Positions 21,788 to 32,888 of a stretch of 64,000 nt of DNA are shown here, one piece after another. The position numbers and the translations under genes were made by a program. Below the pieces are notes generated by a model. The model saw nothing but the letters and a program-made list of their open reading frames with translations, was not told the origin of the DNA and did not search any database. The stretch covers positions 5,394,001 through 5,458,000 of the forward strand of contig JALGAS010000003.1 of NCBI GenBank assembly GCA_023078685.1, written 5' to 3'. Positions within the stretch are counted from its first letter, which is position 1, and every line of letters begins with the position of its first letter. This DNA is from Neopestalotiopsis rosae (Eukaryota; Ascomycota; Sordariomycetes; Amphisphaeriales; Sporocadaceae).

Positions 21788-24622
21788 CTACAATTTGGTC
21801 TCAGTCGCCGCCTTGGAAACAACAACCGTAGCATTCCCCTCTCCAAATGGTATCTTCCACCCCAATCTCTCGCGCTCTGCAGACTGTCCACCAATGGTGA
21901 CCTCAAACTCAGATGAAGTGCCTGATTTCGTGTCTTCTGCCGGCGTCCTAACCCATATGACGACGGTTTCTGGCGCTGTAGGGCCATCGAGATATCCCAG
22001 AGTCAAGGAAACGGTCTGCGCTTCAGTGTCGTAAGTGAAGCTATCCAAGATACCAGCATCAATGGATATCTCCACTCCCAGTGGTCCAACGAAGGCCTTT
22101 TGGCGCACCGAGTCTCGAACCTGGACAGTAGTAGCATTGTCCTGCATAGTGAGTATACCTCCATAGACTACGAGGCCCAGGGACTTGTCTTCAGCAAGGT
22201 AGGTCCCGGAACCCAGCGTGAGGCCGACAAAGTTTGGGCCGTAGTCACCACTGTATGCGTCCCAGTACAAGTTTTGGGGAAAACCATGCATGGCACAAGA
22301 TGCGAATCCGTCCTGGTCAATGTTGGAGAGTGGACCACTTGTCCCGCCGTACCCGACTCGCAGGAGGTACGAGTCTGTAGGGTCGTCGCGAAAGGCAGAG
22401 AGGGCTACAAGTGCATTTAAACCCGATCCATAATGGTGGATTTGGCGCTCTACTGTCGTGACCTTTCCAGCGACTCTGTAATAGATATGTTAGGAACGCC
22501 TCAAAGATTTTTACAATGCTGTTAGAAACATACCCGAAATCCCAGTACCTTCGAGCATTACCATTATATGCCCAGTGGGGTATGGTGGGCATGTAAGCCA
22601 AGACGGCATTTTGCGTCTTGTTCTTGAGTGTCGTTTCACCAAAATACCTGTTCACTATATCAACACTGTTGAATCAGGGATCATAAAAAGTTTGCATTAC
22701 CTCGACCAGAAATATACGCCCTCTTGCCCCGTAGAATCCCAGGCCTGCTCACTGCCAAATGGTAAGGCTTCGGAGAGCCACACGTCCAAGCGTTCCTGCA
22801 TTTTCGCCGTCAACTGGTCCGCCTCGCTTGTCCAGTTTTCTCTCCCCAGATCAGTCAGAATTTCTCCAAACACAGTCTCGCCCATGAGACCAGCGTCCCA
22901 ATAACCAATGTCGCTCTGTAGACCCCTCATGGTGGTCTTGAAGGACTGGTTGAGATACCAGTTCCAGTCATGGACTTCGACGAGACTGGGAAACGCCCGC
23001 GCCACGCGGTACAGGGCCCAGTACGTGGCAGCCGGCCAGACATAGTTGTACGCGCGGTCAATCTCGTAGGCGTAGGCCTGGTCGCTGGCTTTGGACCAGT
23101 CATACTGCGTGCTGCAATTGTAGTCGGGCACGAGATCGGGTTCATAGTAAAAGACACTTCGCTTAACCGCAAAATCTTGGTCTTGTATCGATCCAAAGAG
23201 CGTCGTGTTGATGAAGCTCTCAATCTTGGCAATCTCCTCGGCGTCTGGCTGAAAGGTTTGTTTGATGGCGGCTGCCGTGTACCCGCCAGCGCCGCACTCG
23301 TCGCTCAGGCCGGCGATCTTGACTCTCGGCAGCTGCTCAATGATTGCGCCCAAGTCGTGATCATACCCCATTACGGAAGGACTCCTCCCGAAAGGATCGC
23401 TCTCTGGCGCAAACCATTGATCGTTGGTCAGATGTTGTCCCAAACCGCTAATCGCTTCTGAAGCTGGTTTCGTGATATAGTAGTGCACCGTTTGCTGCTT
23501 GCCGTCCTGGTACTGAATGGTCAAACGTACCCTACCCCAAGTATCATCGTTTGCCATGATTGTGTAGGTTTGGTTGCCAATGTCGGACACGGCAAATGCA
23601 CCATCTGGTGCCGTGGACATGTTTGCAACCTCGGCCTGGTACTGTAGCTGTAGTGTTGCGTTGGTGTCTCGTGGAAATATGTAGCCTGGAATGCTGAGAA
23701 CGGTAGGATTGCCGGCTTTTCTGACGGTATTCGCAATCCCGCGCACGCCCTCGTGAGCGAGCGAAAACCTCAAGCCGTACGTGCGCGACTCGCCCGGGTT
23801 GATCGTGGCAGAGGTCGGCTCATTCCAAGGGTCCGCATTTGCCCATTCATCTTCGGCATACGCTTTCGTGTGTGCTAGCCACTGTTAGAAGCCCTCCCAG
23901 CTGTTTGTCTGGATCTTGGTAGCTGTGCGCGAGGATTCCGAAAGGAAGCCATAACCCTCAAATGACGTGTTGTATAATGGGGTAATGACCAGAGCTGGCT
24001 GTGTGCCACTGAGCGGAGTGACTTGGAGATACCCTGCGTCTAGCCCAATGTATGGGTCCATCAATGAGCAATTCTCAAATGTGTCTGATGAGCTTCTCCC
24101 GGTGAAAATATTGTTCAACGCAGCTGGGAATCCCAAAACCCCGACCTCAATCACGTCGGAACCATTGTTCTGCAGGGTAAACTTAAGTCCCAGATCGCCA
24201 TCAATGTCGAACCATTCTCTTTGAACGAGGAGCGGAGATGATGACAGCGTCAGTGTCAGGTCCGAGTCTAGTAGCGCTGTCGAATTGGTGGATGCCACGG
24301 CGCTTCGGTTCTTGGCTGAGTTGGCGTCCGTCCATGTTTCTGATCCATTGGTACGATATCGCAAGACGATGTCTCCCCATTGATATTCGCCGACTTCCAA
24401 GCGAGACCCCTCTAGCATGAGATCGTAAGGGAGGTAGTCAAAGGCTGCCCCAGTAGGTTTCAGCGACGCAAGGGTGCCAGAAGCCTTGACTAATTTGATA
24501 TCAAAATTGTCAATGGAGACATCAATGGTGCCATTACTCAATCCAAGATCGTCCACGGCAAGGACGCTTGAGCACAGGAGCCCAATAATGAAGGAGATAT
24601 GTCGTTTTGCAGATGCAGCCAT
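21788..24622 (-). pseudogene. Secreted DUF5695-like protein interrupted by one in-frame stop
   Basis: Exons 24622-22701, 22647-22534 and 22475-21788 on the minus strand give 908 codons including the stops. The signal peptide is MAASAKRHISFIIGLLCSSVLA. The middle and C-terminal parts (ISGLGQHLTNDQWF, YDHDLGAIIEQ, LSDECGAGGYTAAAIKQ, YNYVWPAATYWALYR, GYWDAGLMGETVFGE, EGVYFWSRYFGETTLKNKTQ) resemble a large secreted family annotated as DUF5695, with an (alpha/alpha)-barrel-like look and a probable carbohydrate-related role; that function is inference. Codon TAA at 23887-23885 falls between SWEGF and QWLAHTKAYAED, where homologues should have an aromatic residue (EGFYxW). The frame is open and conserved on both sides. 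Many N-glycosylation sequons. It converges on the membrane protein gene, 288 nt apart. Confidence 0.7.
23885..23887 (-). other. In-frame TAA inside the DUF5695-like gene
   Basis: Read on the minus strand between codons TTC and CAG. Tyr is the likely ancestral residue (TAC or TAT to TAA, a transversion). A candidate intron ending CTAACAG would remove conserved residues. Confidence 0.8.
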
Positions 24623-24742
24623 GTTAAATTGGCAAAATCTAGGCCGCAGAGTTGCTGTATTGATTTGACTCTCTGATCAAGCCGTGAAATCCATCAAACG
24701 GCTCATTACAGATGCGATATCGAGTCTACTAAAACACCGCTC

Positions 24743-24750
24743 TATTTATA
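24743..24750 (-). promoter_or_regulatory. TATA box of the DUF5695-like gene
   Basis: Minus strand reads TATAAATAG about 125 nt upstream of ATG 24622, a strong match with plausible spacing. Confidence 0.5.
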
Positions 24751-25656
24751 CTACTTTTGATATGATAGATGGTGACAAGATGTCTTCTATCACACTTTCA
24801 AGGTTACGTAAAGACTTGGAAGCTCATCCAATACCATGATAGAGCGATCTGCTGAAGGGTCAGTCCATCTATGCGCACCAGTTATGGCACTCCTACTGCT
24901 TAGGAGAATGAGGGATCTCGTCAATTCATCAGTCATGAACCATGAAAGACTAGATTTTGATTTCCCCAATCCACCGAGGAGTGATCCATGCTGTTCGCAA
25001 CTCGCGCCATTAGGGAGCGAAAGCAGGCGAAATGGCATTTCTGGAGTGACAATTACTGCGGGGATGCAGCAGCATATTTGGACGAGATAGCCAGTGAAAA
25101 TTGAATAAAGAGATCAATCAAGCCGATGCAGGATTGTAGATGATGCACTTTGTTTGTTTTGCAAATTCCACGCTTGATTCCGTTGCATGAATTACAAGAT
25201 GCATGCGCAGGGTTGATAAAATCGAGTCTATGAGGAAGAGAATCATTACATGCGCATGTAATGTATCCCTGTAACATCTCGATTGAGAAAGAATCGTAGA
25301 GCTGCAATAAATCAACAATTGAAAGAACTTCGAGTTTAGGTTTACTTGCGCCGACACCTAATGCACCTTCTTCCATATACGTATGTTCATGCCGATGCTT
25401 TGGGAATTCATTCAATTCAACCTTCGATTTGCTCCGAGTTTCATGAACAAGGTTTGGAGATCTGGGGCTGCTTCCCCAGTTTCCATGCATATAGATTTCG
25501 TCGTAGGCTACGATAGCAGCAGCCAGAGGCTTGCTCCTTCGACATTTTCTTCATCGAGTTCTACTCTGATTTGATGTCTCGTGATACACTTCAATTCTGG
25601 TCTCTTCAGTAATATCATTCTCGTTAACACCGGTTGCCCTTTATCGTCTGCGCAAT
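24751..25656. other. Intergenic stretch between two divergent genes
   Basis: Promoter region shared by the minus-strand DUF5695-like gene and the plus-strand F-box-like gene. A 145-codon open frame on the minus strand (25490-25053) starts with ATG but resembles nothing; I treat it as chance. Confidence 0.4.
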
Positions 25657-26724
25657 ATGACTCGTTCCAAGGAGACTGTTCATGGGCGTAAGCCAGTTCG
25701 TCACGTGACACCGGCTGATCGGGACCCCAATCTTGCCAAGTTCGATGTGTACACGGCGTTGGCTCACTATCGCTGTGAATATAATCGTCATGTCCCAGTC
25801 CGTCAAACAGACACGAGCATGACTAGGAAGGGTGCTACACCCATTGCATTTCGTAGGAAACCCATCTCTGGCCGCGTCCCAGTGCGCAACAAACAGTCAC
25901 AATGGAAACCCAAGGGAGTATTTCGCTTCCTTGACCTCCCCGCAGAGCTTAGACACTTGATCCTGGAATACCTGGTGGGGGACCCCAAGACATCCCATAG
26001 ACATGTGGTCGGCGTCCTCTCCGCCTGCAGGCAGCTGTACCGCGAGACCGCCGAGCTCTGCTATCGCAATGTCACCGAGATCCCTTGCGCCAACTACCCA
26101 GACAAGCCCTGCCGCAACCTGGTCGCGCGCGTCTACACGGACTATATCCAGCGGCTCTACATACGCCACCTGACGATCGAGTTTGACCTGGTGTGGCACA
26201 TGCACAACTTCCAGTCGCGCTACGCCGCGAGCTTTCGGGACATGGTGACCCGGGGCAAACTCACGCACCTGACCCTACAAATCCAGGGCCGCCCTTTCCC
26301 ATCGTCGCACTTTTGGGGCGGGCGCGACGCGGACGAAGACCGCGGCGGCGACGGCCCGGACGGGGTGGAACTCGTGCCGGCGGGGACCAGCAGCAGGCGC
26401 AAGGGCCAGCAGCCGCCGATCGTCGTCATGGCGCCCCGGTGGGTCGCCGGGTCCGGCTTCCAGAGCTTCCTGCAGTTTCTGCGCGAGGCCACCGTCACCG
26501 AGATCCGCCTCCTGGTCGACGCCTACAACCACCACGCGTTTTGGTGCCCGTTCCACCGTCAGCACTCCAACAAGCGCGTGGCTTGCGACGGCGAGTGGAA
26601 GGGCAAGCAGCGGCGGTCGCTGAGGGTGGACTGGGCACAGGCCGTCAAGGCTCTACAGGGACTGCGGCTTGCGGACCGCTCCCTTCAGGAGCTCCCGAAT
26701 GCTTCCAACAGCCTTCGCAGATGA
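25657..26724 (+). CDS. F-box-like protein of unknown target
   Basis: Intronless, 355 residues. After a basic, probably disordered N-terminus, residues about 88-106 read FRFLDLPAELRHLILEYLV, the typical helix of fungal F-box-like proteins, followed by VLSACRQLYRETAELCYRNV, a common continuation in this class. The middle (RLYIRHLTIEFDL) resembles the beta/alpha part of the same family. A charged, low-complexity insert (ADEDRGGDGPDG) is present. If the F-box is functional it would recruit SKP1 in an SCF ubiquitin ligase, with an unknown substrate; many such fungal proteins are highly variable and not conserved. The downstream SDR gene converges, 152 nt away. Confidence 0.7.
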   Translation: MTRSKETVHGRKPVRHVTPADRDPNLAKFDVYTALAHYRCEYNRHVPVRQTDTSMTRKGATPIAFRRKPISGRVPVRNKQSQWKPKGVFRFLDLPAELRHLILEYLVGDPKTSHRHVVGVLSACRQLYRETAELCYRNVTEIPCANYPDKPCRNLVARVYTDYIQRLYIRHLTIEFDLVWHMHNFQSRYAASFRDMVTRGKLTHLTLQIQGRPFPSSHFWGGRDADEDRGGDGPDGVELVPAGTSSRRKGQQPPIVVMAPRWVAGSGFQSFLQFLREATVTEIRLLVDAYNHHAFWCPFHRQHSNKRVACDGEWKGKQRRSLRVDWAQAVKALQGLRLADRSLQELPNASNSLRR

Positions 26725-26876
26725 ATGTCCCATTGTCTCTACTACATGCGGGACCTTGCGAGAAAGGGAACATTCACTCTACTTATTCATCATTGATTTG
26801 TACATAGTTCAACAGAAACATGGCATACAAGATTGGCATTGCCTCCATTATTCGATATTAAAAACTATTCCCACGT

Positions 26877-27758
26877 CTAAAAGCCACGCACGCTGAACGG
26901 CGCATTCGGGTTCGTCATCATCTTGAGGATACCAGCGTAGAGCTCCCTCCTGGGCGCATCGGCGTCGTGGTTCTTGACCGCCAGCTCGCCGACGGGGATC
27001 TCGTCCTTGCCCTCCTGCAGACCGGCCCAGGTGCCGTCGATGAAGGCGTCGAGCGGCATGCCAAAGTGGCCCTCGCCGCGGGCGACGAGATCGGGCTGCG
27101 ACGAGTGCAGGGCCGTCTGCACGGCGGGCGGGATGATCTCGACCACCTTGACGTGCTTGCTGCCCTCGTGGTGGGCGAGCTGCGCGCGCAGCGTCCACAT
27201 GAGCGAGTGCAGCGCCGCCTTGGTCGCGCAGTAGTTGGCGGGGCGCGGGATGGGCACAAAGGCCAGGCCCGAGGTGACGGTCATCAGCGCGACAGGCTTG
27301 GGTGCCTGCGCCTGGAGGTGGGGGAGGAAGGCTTTGATCATGGCGATATAGGATGTGTAGTTGGTGTCCAGCTCTTCCCGTATCGAGCTCATGTCGATGC
27401 TGTCAGGGTTGGTAAAGTCCAAGGTCCTCTGCACGCCTGAGTTCAAGATGACGCAGTCAATGGTTGGGTGTGCCTTAATGACGCTATTTTTACAAATTAG
27501 TATCATCGACAATATTTTCCACTGAACAGACTGCACTCACCTGGCAGCCCAGTCCTTGACTCCGTCCAGGTTCGTAATGTCGAATTGAGAGCCAGCTGCC
27601 TTGTCGGCGCCGTGCTTGGCCACGAACTCGTCGAGCTTGTCCTTGCGGCGACCAGTGCCAATGACGAAGACGCCATTCTCAATCATGCGCTCAGCCAGGG
27701 CAAGTCCGATGCCTGAGGTGCAGCCCACCATTAAAACTGTCTTGTACGTGAAAGCCAT
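26877..27758 (-). CDS. Short-chain dehydrogenase/reductase (DltE-like SDR)
   Basis: Exons 27758-27541 and 27483-26877 give 274 residues. The Rossmann motif GCTSGIGLALAE is near the N-terminus. TGRRKDKLDEF is typical for NADP-preferring members, ITNLDGVKDW follows, and LNSGVQ replaces the usual NNAG. TVTSG supplies the catalytic Ser and NYCATKAA the Tyr157-Lys161 pair. The phase-2 intron has a clean GTGAGT donor. The overall pattern (TVTSGLAFVPIPRPANYCATKAALHS split over strands beta5 and alpha5) resembles the DltE-type subgroup of cytosolic oxidoreductases. Substrate unknown, no cluster context. Start ATG 27758. Confidence 0.9.
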
Positions 27759-28594
27759 GTTGTCGCAGGAAGTGTCAGGTAGATTCCCAAGAACTGTCTT
27801 GCGAAAGGTCGGCTGAAGATGTTTGGCTCGATCAACTTCTATTTCTACAAACTCGGTGTTTTCTTTGTCCGGTGAAAGAGTGATTGGGTTGTTCTTGCCT
27901 TGACTGCGTGGGAACGGTTCAAATATATATTCTCAACACATCCAATAAACAAACCCGTCTTAGCAGAGCTGATAGGGATATATGTAATAGTAAAAGAAGA
28001 CTAGCCTCAACTAATGCTGAATACTCCATGACATAATACACCAAAGGGGCCCCCACTGACACTAACTTGTAAATACCGATCGAGTTAATCCCTTTTCGGA
28101 TTTGTGAGCAACGGGACGATCTCGCGCCCCGAACGGCTCACTAAATCCGCGTGTGCGCCCGGGACATAACGCTGGGATTGATATGTGCGTCCACGGTCAA
28201 GTTTGCCAAGCACTTCTTAACCCCAGCTTTTTCGTACGAGAGTTTCTGGACTGAAGCATTGGCGACCAAGTCAATTATTCTTCGTCACTTATCTTGGTAC
28301 CAACGATTCTGCACAGCAGCCTTGTGTGATGGCAGTTGCACAATCGGCAGTTTGAGCAGTAAACTCCGTGGGGCATCACAGTCGTGCTGTCATGCTGAAC
28401 AATATGCACCCCCACCAACCCCTCCACAAGACGCGATAAGTCCGATGACTGAGAAAGACAGCTGCGTCTGCAATACTCGACGGCTCGATATTCATGCTTG
28501 ATTTGTTTGTGATTCAGGTAAACGTGTATACAGATCATTAAAGCAACATTAGAATAATTATCAAGTACATCTCCGGCGTGTATCCGTCATCATT
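27759..28594. other. Intergenic stretch between SDR promoter and peroxidase 3' end
   Basis: No gene recognised. Short open frames on both strands look like chance. Confidence 0.4.
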
Positions 28595-30560
28595 CTATCG
28601 CCCACTAAACTTCTCAACCTTGACCGTCCGGCTCTCTGCGTCGCCGAGGAGCACCTTGGCAATCATGTGTCCCGTCGTCGTGCTCGAGGTGCCCTGGTAG
28701 AGCGTGTACGCGCCCGCGGTGCCGTACTCGGTCATGGCGACGGTCTGGTTGACAATCTGCTTGACCGACAGGCCGGACACGGACGTGGGGACGTAGAGGA
28801 CGGCCGACATGCTCTTGTCGCCGTCGGGGTTGAGGGAAGTGAGCGCCGCGGCCCTGATGGTCAGGGATCGGCTGCTGGAGCTCTGCTTGGACAGGATGAA
28901 GATCTCGTCGTTGATGGGGTACGTCTGGTCCTCGAAGCCGAGCTGCGTGGTGCCCGGCGACGCAATGGTGCTGTTGTAGCTCCAGTACTTTGTCTTGCCA
29001 AACAGCGACGTGCCGCTGCCCGAGCTCGTGCCCGTCTGGTGATCCGCCGAGACGGCGCCGTCGGCCGTCGACGTGGTGTAGGTCACGGTGCTCGGGGGCG
29101 AGGTCGAGGTGTACAGGTTGCGGATCAGGCCCGACACGGACACGTTGCCCGCGCTGTTGATGTCGAGGGCCATGTCGACGGCCTTCCAGGTCATGGGGAC
29201 GATGGGGTCCGAGAGCTGGACGTCGGCGGGGACCGTGTCGATCATGCGTTCAAAGAGCGAGAGGCAGGTGGCCTGGAAGGCTGCCTCCTCTGACAGCACC
29301 TTCATGGTTGCGTTGTTGTCGGACGAGTACAGACGGAGGTCTGATCGGTCGTCTTCGTTGGGGGCTGTTACCAGGAGACCACCCTGCTGTCCCGTTCCGT
29401 TGAGACTGTATCGCCATCAGTGTCTGATCTACTGTGCATTTCCTGTTGTCTTGTGTGTTCTTACTATTCGTTGACAACGCTCGAGTCGAAGTCGGCCGGT
29501 GTATCGTCAAATCCCACTCCGCCGTTCAGGCTATGACAAGGTCATGATCAGTACTCGTAATGTTTCGAGGCCACAATACCAAAGAAGCAGGCGCACTTAC
29601 TTGTTACTGCTTACAACACTCTCGTCAACGATATCTGGAAAGTTACTGTAGTGGATACGTCCAAGAGAATGGCCACATGCTCTGTGATAATGTTTCAGTA
29701 TACAGAAGGTCAGCCATTTTTGTGGCAACCACTCACGTCAGTATGATCGTTTCGGACTGGGAGAAGCCTGCGGCCGCAAACTGGTTTAGAGTCGTCTCGA
29801 GGTCTGTCGTCGGCTCTGGCACGCCCGCGGGGCCAGCCTCGAGGGCATCTTTTCTGCCCGCACGGAGGTTGATGCCGCCGACGGTGGCTCCACAGGTCGA
29901 CAATGATGCAACGAGACCCTGGGATAAAGGTCAGCAAAGTCAATATCGCCAAATGATGACTCTTACTAGTGCAATGTTGTCTGCCATACTCAGGTAGGCG
30001 GTTATTGTCTAGCGAGAATGTTGAGTATGATAGAAGAATTGTTGCTGGACACAAGTCAAACTCACGGGTCCCATCTGTGTACAATACGGTTAGCATATAG
30101 GCTGTTGAGGCATAGGCTTTTTCTGGATTTTCAAACTCACGAATCTCAAAGTATCATCGATGAACTGTCCAGGGTTCTCGGCACGGTCACCTTCGTACCC
30201 AATGGAGCCGTCGAGGCCACTAGTATCAGTTATTAGTAGTGTATATAAACGGGGCTTGAAACCCAAAGTTGCTCACCCAGTACCGGCAGCAATATCTGCA
30301 GTGATGGCATCGTGAAATGCCAGTCGGACCCATTGGGCTGAGCTCTGCTCGCCTCTCTTGCTGCCGCCGCTGGCGAAGCCAACGTAGTTGCTGCAGGGCG
30401 TCACGGCATTGACGAAGCCGTCGCTGTTCGTGCCGCCATTGTCCACTAGGACGTGCTCCATCTCCTCGTAGATGTCACGAGGGTCGATGCCATTGTAGTA
30501 CGCCGAGGCTGAACCCACAAGGAGTTGAGCAACGGGTAATATGCGGTGTAGAGAGTGCAT
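28595..30560 (-). CDS. Secreted haem peroxidase (class II-like, plant-type superfamily)
   Basis: Eight exons on the minus strand: 30560-30277, 30219-30141, 30074-30066, 30008-29967, 29918-29737, 29681-29601, 29530-29465 and 29405-28595, 517 residues. The signal peptide is MHSLHRILPVAQLLVGSASA. The distal haem pocket WVRLAFHDA has His83; GTGGLDGSIGYEGDRAENPGQ is next, and the proximal ACGHSLGRIH has His203. Exon 3 is only 9 nt (ATGGGACCC). A C-terminal extension of about 230 residues, Ser/Thr-rich in the middle, follows the peroxidase fold. It should oxidise phenolic or other small substrates with H2O2 outside the cell. I see no clear Mn-binding triad and cannot assign lignin activity. Every splice keeps phase and family sequence. 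A TATA box lies upstream. Confidence 0.85.
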
Positions 30561-30654
30561 GATTGTAAACGAGAGGAATATGAGTTTAACCACTGAAAGG
30601 CTGGCTCTTGCTGAGATATTCTGATGTGCTTACTCAGGAGCTGGTTCTTTGCCC

Positions 30655-30665
30655 GTTATATAGAA
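30655..30665 (-). promoter_or_regulatory. TATA box of the peroxidase gene
   Basis: Minus strand reads TTCTATATAAC about 95-105 nt upstream of ATG 30560. Confidence 0.45.
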
Positions 30666-32888
30666 CGTCCAGCAACAATACTCGGTGCTTCCAAGTCACA
30701 TCGTGAAGGAGCTGAGCGAAAAAGCTCACGAGGTTGCATCCTCCAGAGGCCCGAGACCAATGAGTATAGTTGCAGACTGCACTTACTGCAGTTCACGCGG
30801 CTTAAGGCGGGTGGGATGGAACCCTAAAGACGCGCTTCTGGGCCCTTGCTTACTCGACCGTCGACACTTGACATGAGAGCGATAGCATCTTATCGCCCAA
30901 CCGCCTTCACAAGTCGGTGATAAAGTCCGAAATACCGACATGTTCATCACGAATGAACTGGCACGGGACGCTGAAAATGGTCAGCAAATCTCGCCTATAT
31001 TCTGGCTATACGCGCGTTTGGTCAAATAGTTCCTTCTTGGCAGACCCTTGAATACTACCGTCTGCATGCGGGCTAGGGATTACGGTGGCAACGTGTGGCG
31101 GCTATCAAGAATATACTCGTCAAAATAGGTCCTCACCGAATAGCAGGATAGTGTTTGTAATAGCTTCTGTCACGAATTTCTCAATATGAGCGCCGACGAG
31201 TCCCACAGCCTTGCCATTTTTGTTGATGCTAGCCATGATCTGGGCAGGTTCTTCGCGTTTCCCTGACAAATCAAGGTCGAAATAGGTATACCAGTTCGGT
31301 CGCTGCTGAAGTTCCTGACCTGTCCTCTACCTGACCTATACGGATTGCTGCCCGCGGTTTAAGCTTAAGTTGAAGCTTGGCTCAGCTTCTCTAGAAAGGC
31401 TGTCTGTGACTTGCCGATCCAATTGCCCAATGCAGGAGGTCAACCCGCACCTACACTACATTTCTTTTCCTCAGGAACCGCCTGCCGCGGACCCGTTGAG
31501 CCGGGATGCCTCAGGGTCTTTTGACTTGTGCAGATCTCTTCAGAATAGCAGTGAACACTCGTCCAATGAACCCGCCGGGAATGCCAATACGGTTGATAAA
31601 AATATATACTTACATGTGCGAATAGGGTCGGTAAACGGCACAATCTGGCTTTGATTGGCCCTCGTGTTGCAGCATGCAAGGTTCAGGGGCATATATCGAG
31701 TATGTAGGCGTTGTAGGTTGTGGAAAAACCCAACACCAAAAAACTGCTTGCAGAGTATCATGGATGGGTAGAACTGCAGAAGATGGTTATACGAATGACA
31801 CCCAGCCCTACCGTGAATTCCCACCTCTAAACATTGAGCGAATCCGAGATCCGATCTTTCAGGGGGGCCGAACCCTTCCACGGCTCAAGCAGCCAGCCTA
31901 TAAGATGGCCGGACGCCCACATTCCGAGAGGGTAAATAAAAAAAAAAAGGTCCGGTGCCATTGAGGACCTGGGAGTCGAAAACCGGGCATATAAACATGA
32001 CCGCGCGGCCCCGAGTGGAGCTTTAATATCGAAATCCTTGCTTATTGAGGGGGTTTCGAGAAGGCGAAGAAGTTCGAAAAGCCCCGGCGGTTGTGAAAAC
32101 CCGGCAAGGATAGTCAGCTTTTCTTTGAATCGGCCGGCAAAACAGAAAACGGAAGGTCGTCCGCTTTACAGCATGGAGGTTGGCAAACTTGGTACAGTAG
32201 CGCTTGTTTATAGGCCGTGCTTCCGCCCCGCGAATTCAACCCCGGCGCTTGACTAGAATTGAAATGGTCGCTGGTAATTATTCACTGGGCTTAAACCTGT
32301 AAGTTGAGAGTCAACGAGGAGTAGGAGGTGACTCAACTTGCGAGTTAATTTCCAAAGTAGCAATAAGATCCTTGATTAGTTTTGACTTAATTCTGGCGAA
32401 TGGCTTGGGGATTTGGAAACGGGAATATACTCCTTCATTGCTGGCGAGGTGCAGTTGTAACTGCACTCCAAGATGCTGCATAGCACCATGTATGGGCGCC
32501 GCAATGATCAAGAAGTTTCTCTTTATTTTTCCACGACAAAACACGTGGTTCCTCTCGAAAATATGATCTGTCATTTCAAAGAGGGACGGACTTGAAGACG
32601 ATAAGGGAGAAATTCTGTTAAGAAGCAATTGATCGCAGTTGCTTTTTACCTTCCCATGCATTTAGCATGAACGTTGCGAACTCGCTGGAAGCTTGGACTT
32701 TCCAATGCACATAGCGTCCTGTCAGCTCAGCCCGCTGTGGGTTCTGACTTCCCTAAGCTCTAAAATAGCATTAGTGTAGTGTAAATAGTGGCTGCCCCGC
32801 GAAAGGACTCAAAACTCTACAAAACTTATACTCAAATTGGTAGAAGACAGCTGGCCATTCAACGCTCAATTGGCGCATCATCTCCATC
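30666..32888. other. Gene-poor stretch
   Basis: No intact gene recognised. Coding-like segments on the minus strand at 30907-31308 are listed separately. A poly-A run lies near 31,940. The last few hundred bases hold the promoter of the SET/MYND gene. Confidence 0.4.
30907..31308 (-). pseudogene. Coding-like remnant or unrecognised multi-exon gene
   Basis: Minus strand 31308-31137 is open for 57 codons, follows a possible acceptor and ends at a GTGAGG donor. Its translation looks protein-like (NWYTYFDLDLSGKREE, IMASINKNGKAVGLVG, EKFVTEAITN). A second segment at 30970-30907, after a canonical branch site and TTTTCAG, reads VPCQFIRDEHVGISDFITDL and a stop. The phases of the two do not match directly, so an intermediate exon or a frameshift is required. 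I do not recognise the family. Confidence 0.3.

Noticed and set aside
23818..23960. An intron ending CTAACAG to explain the DUF5695 stop
   Set aside because: It would remove conserved family sequence (SWEGF) and the branch-like CTAAC overlaps the acceptor itself.
25053..25490. 145-codon open frame on the minus strand
   Set aside because: Starts with ATG but has no family resemblance and lies in promoter DNA; likely chance.
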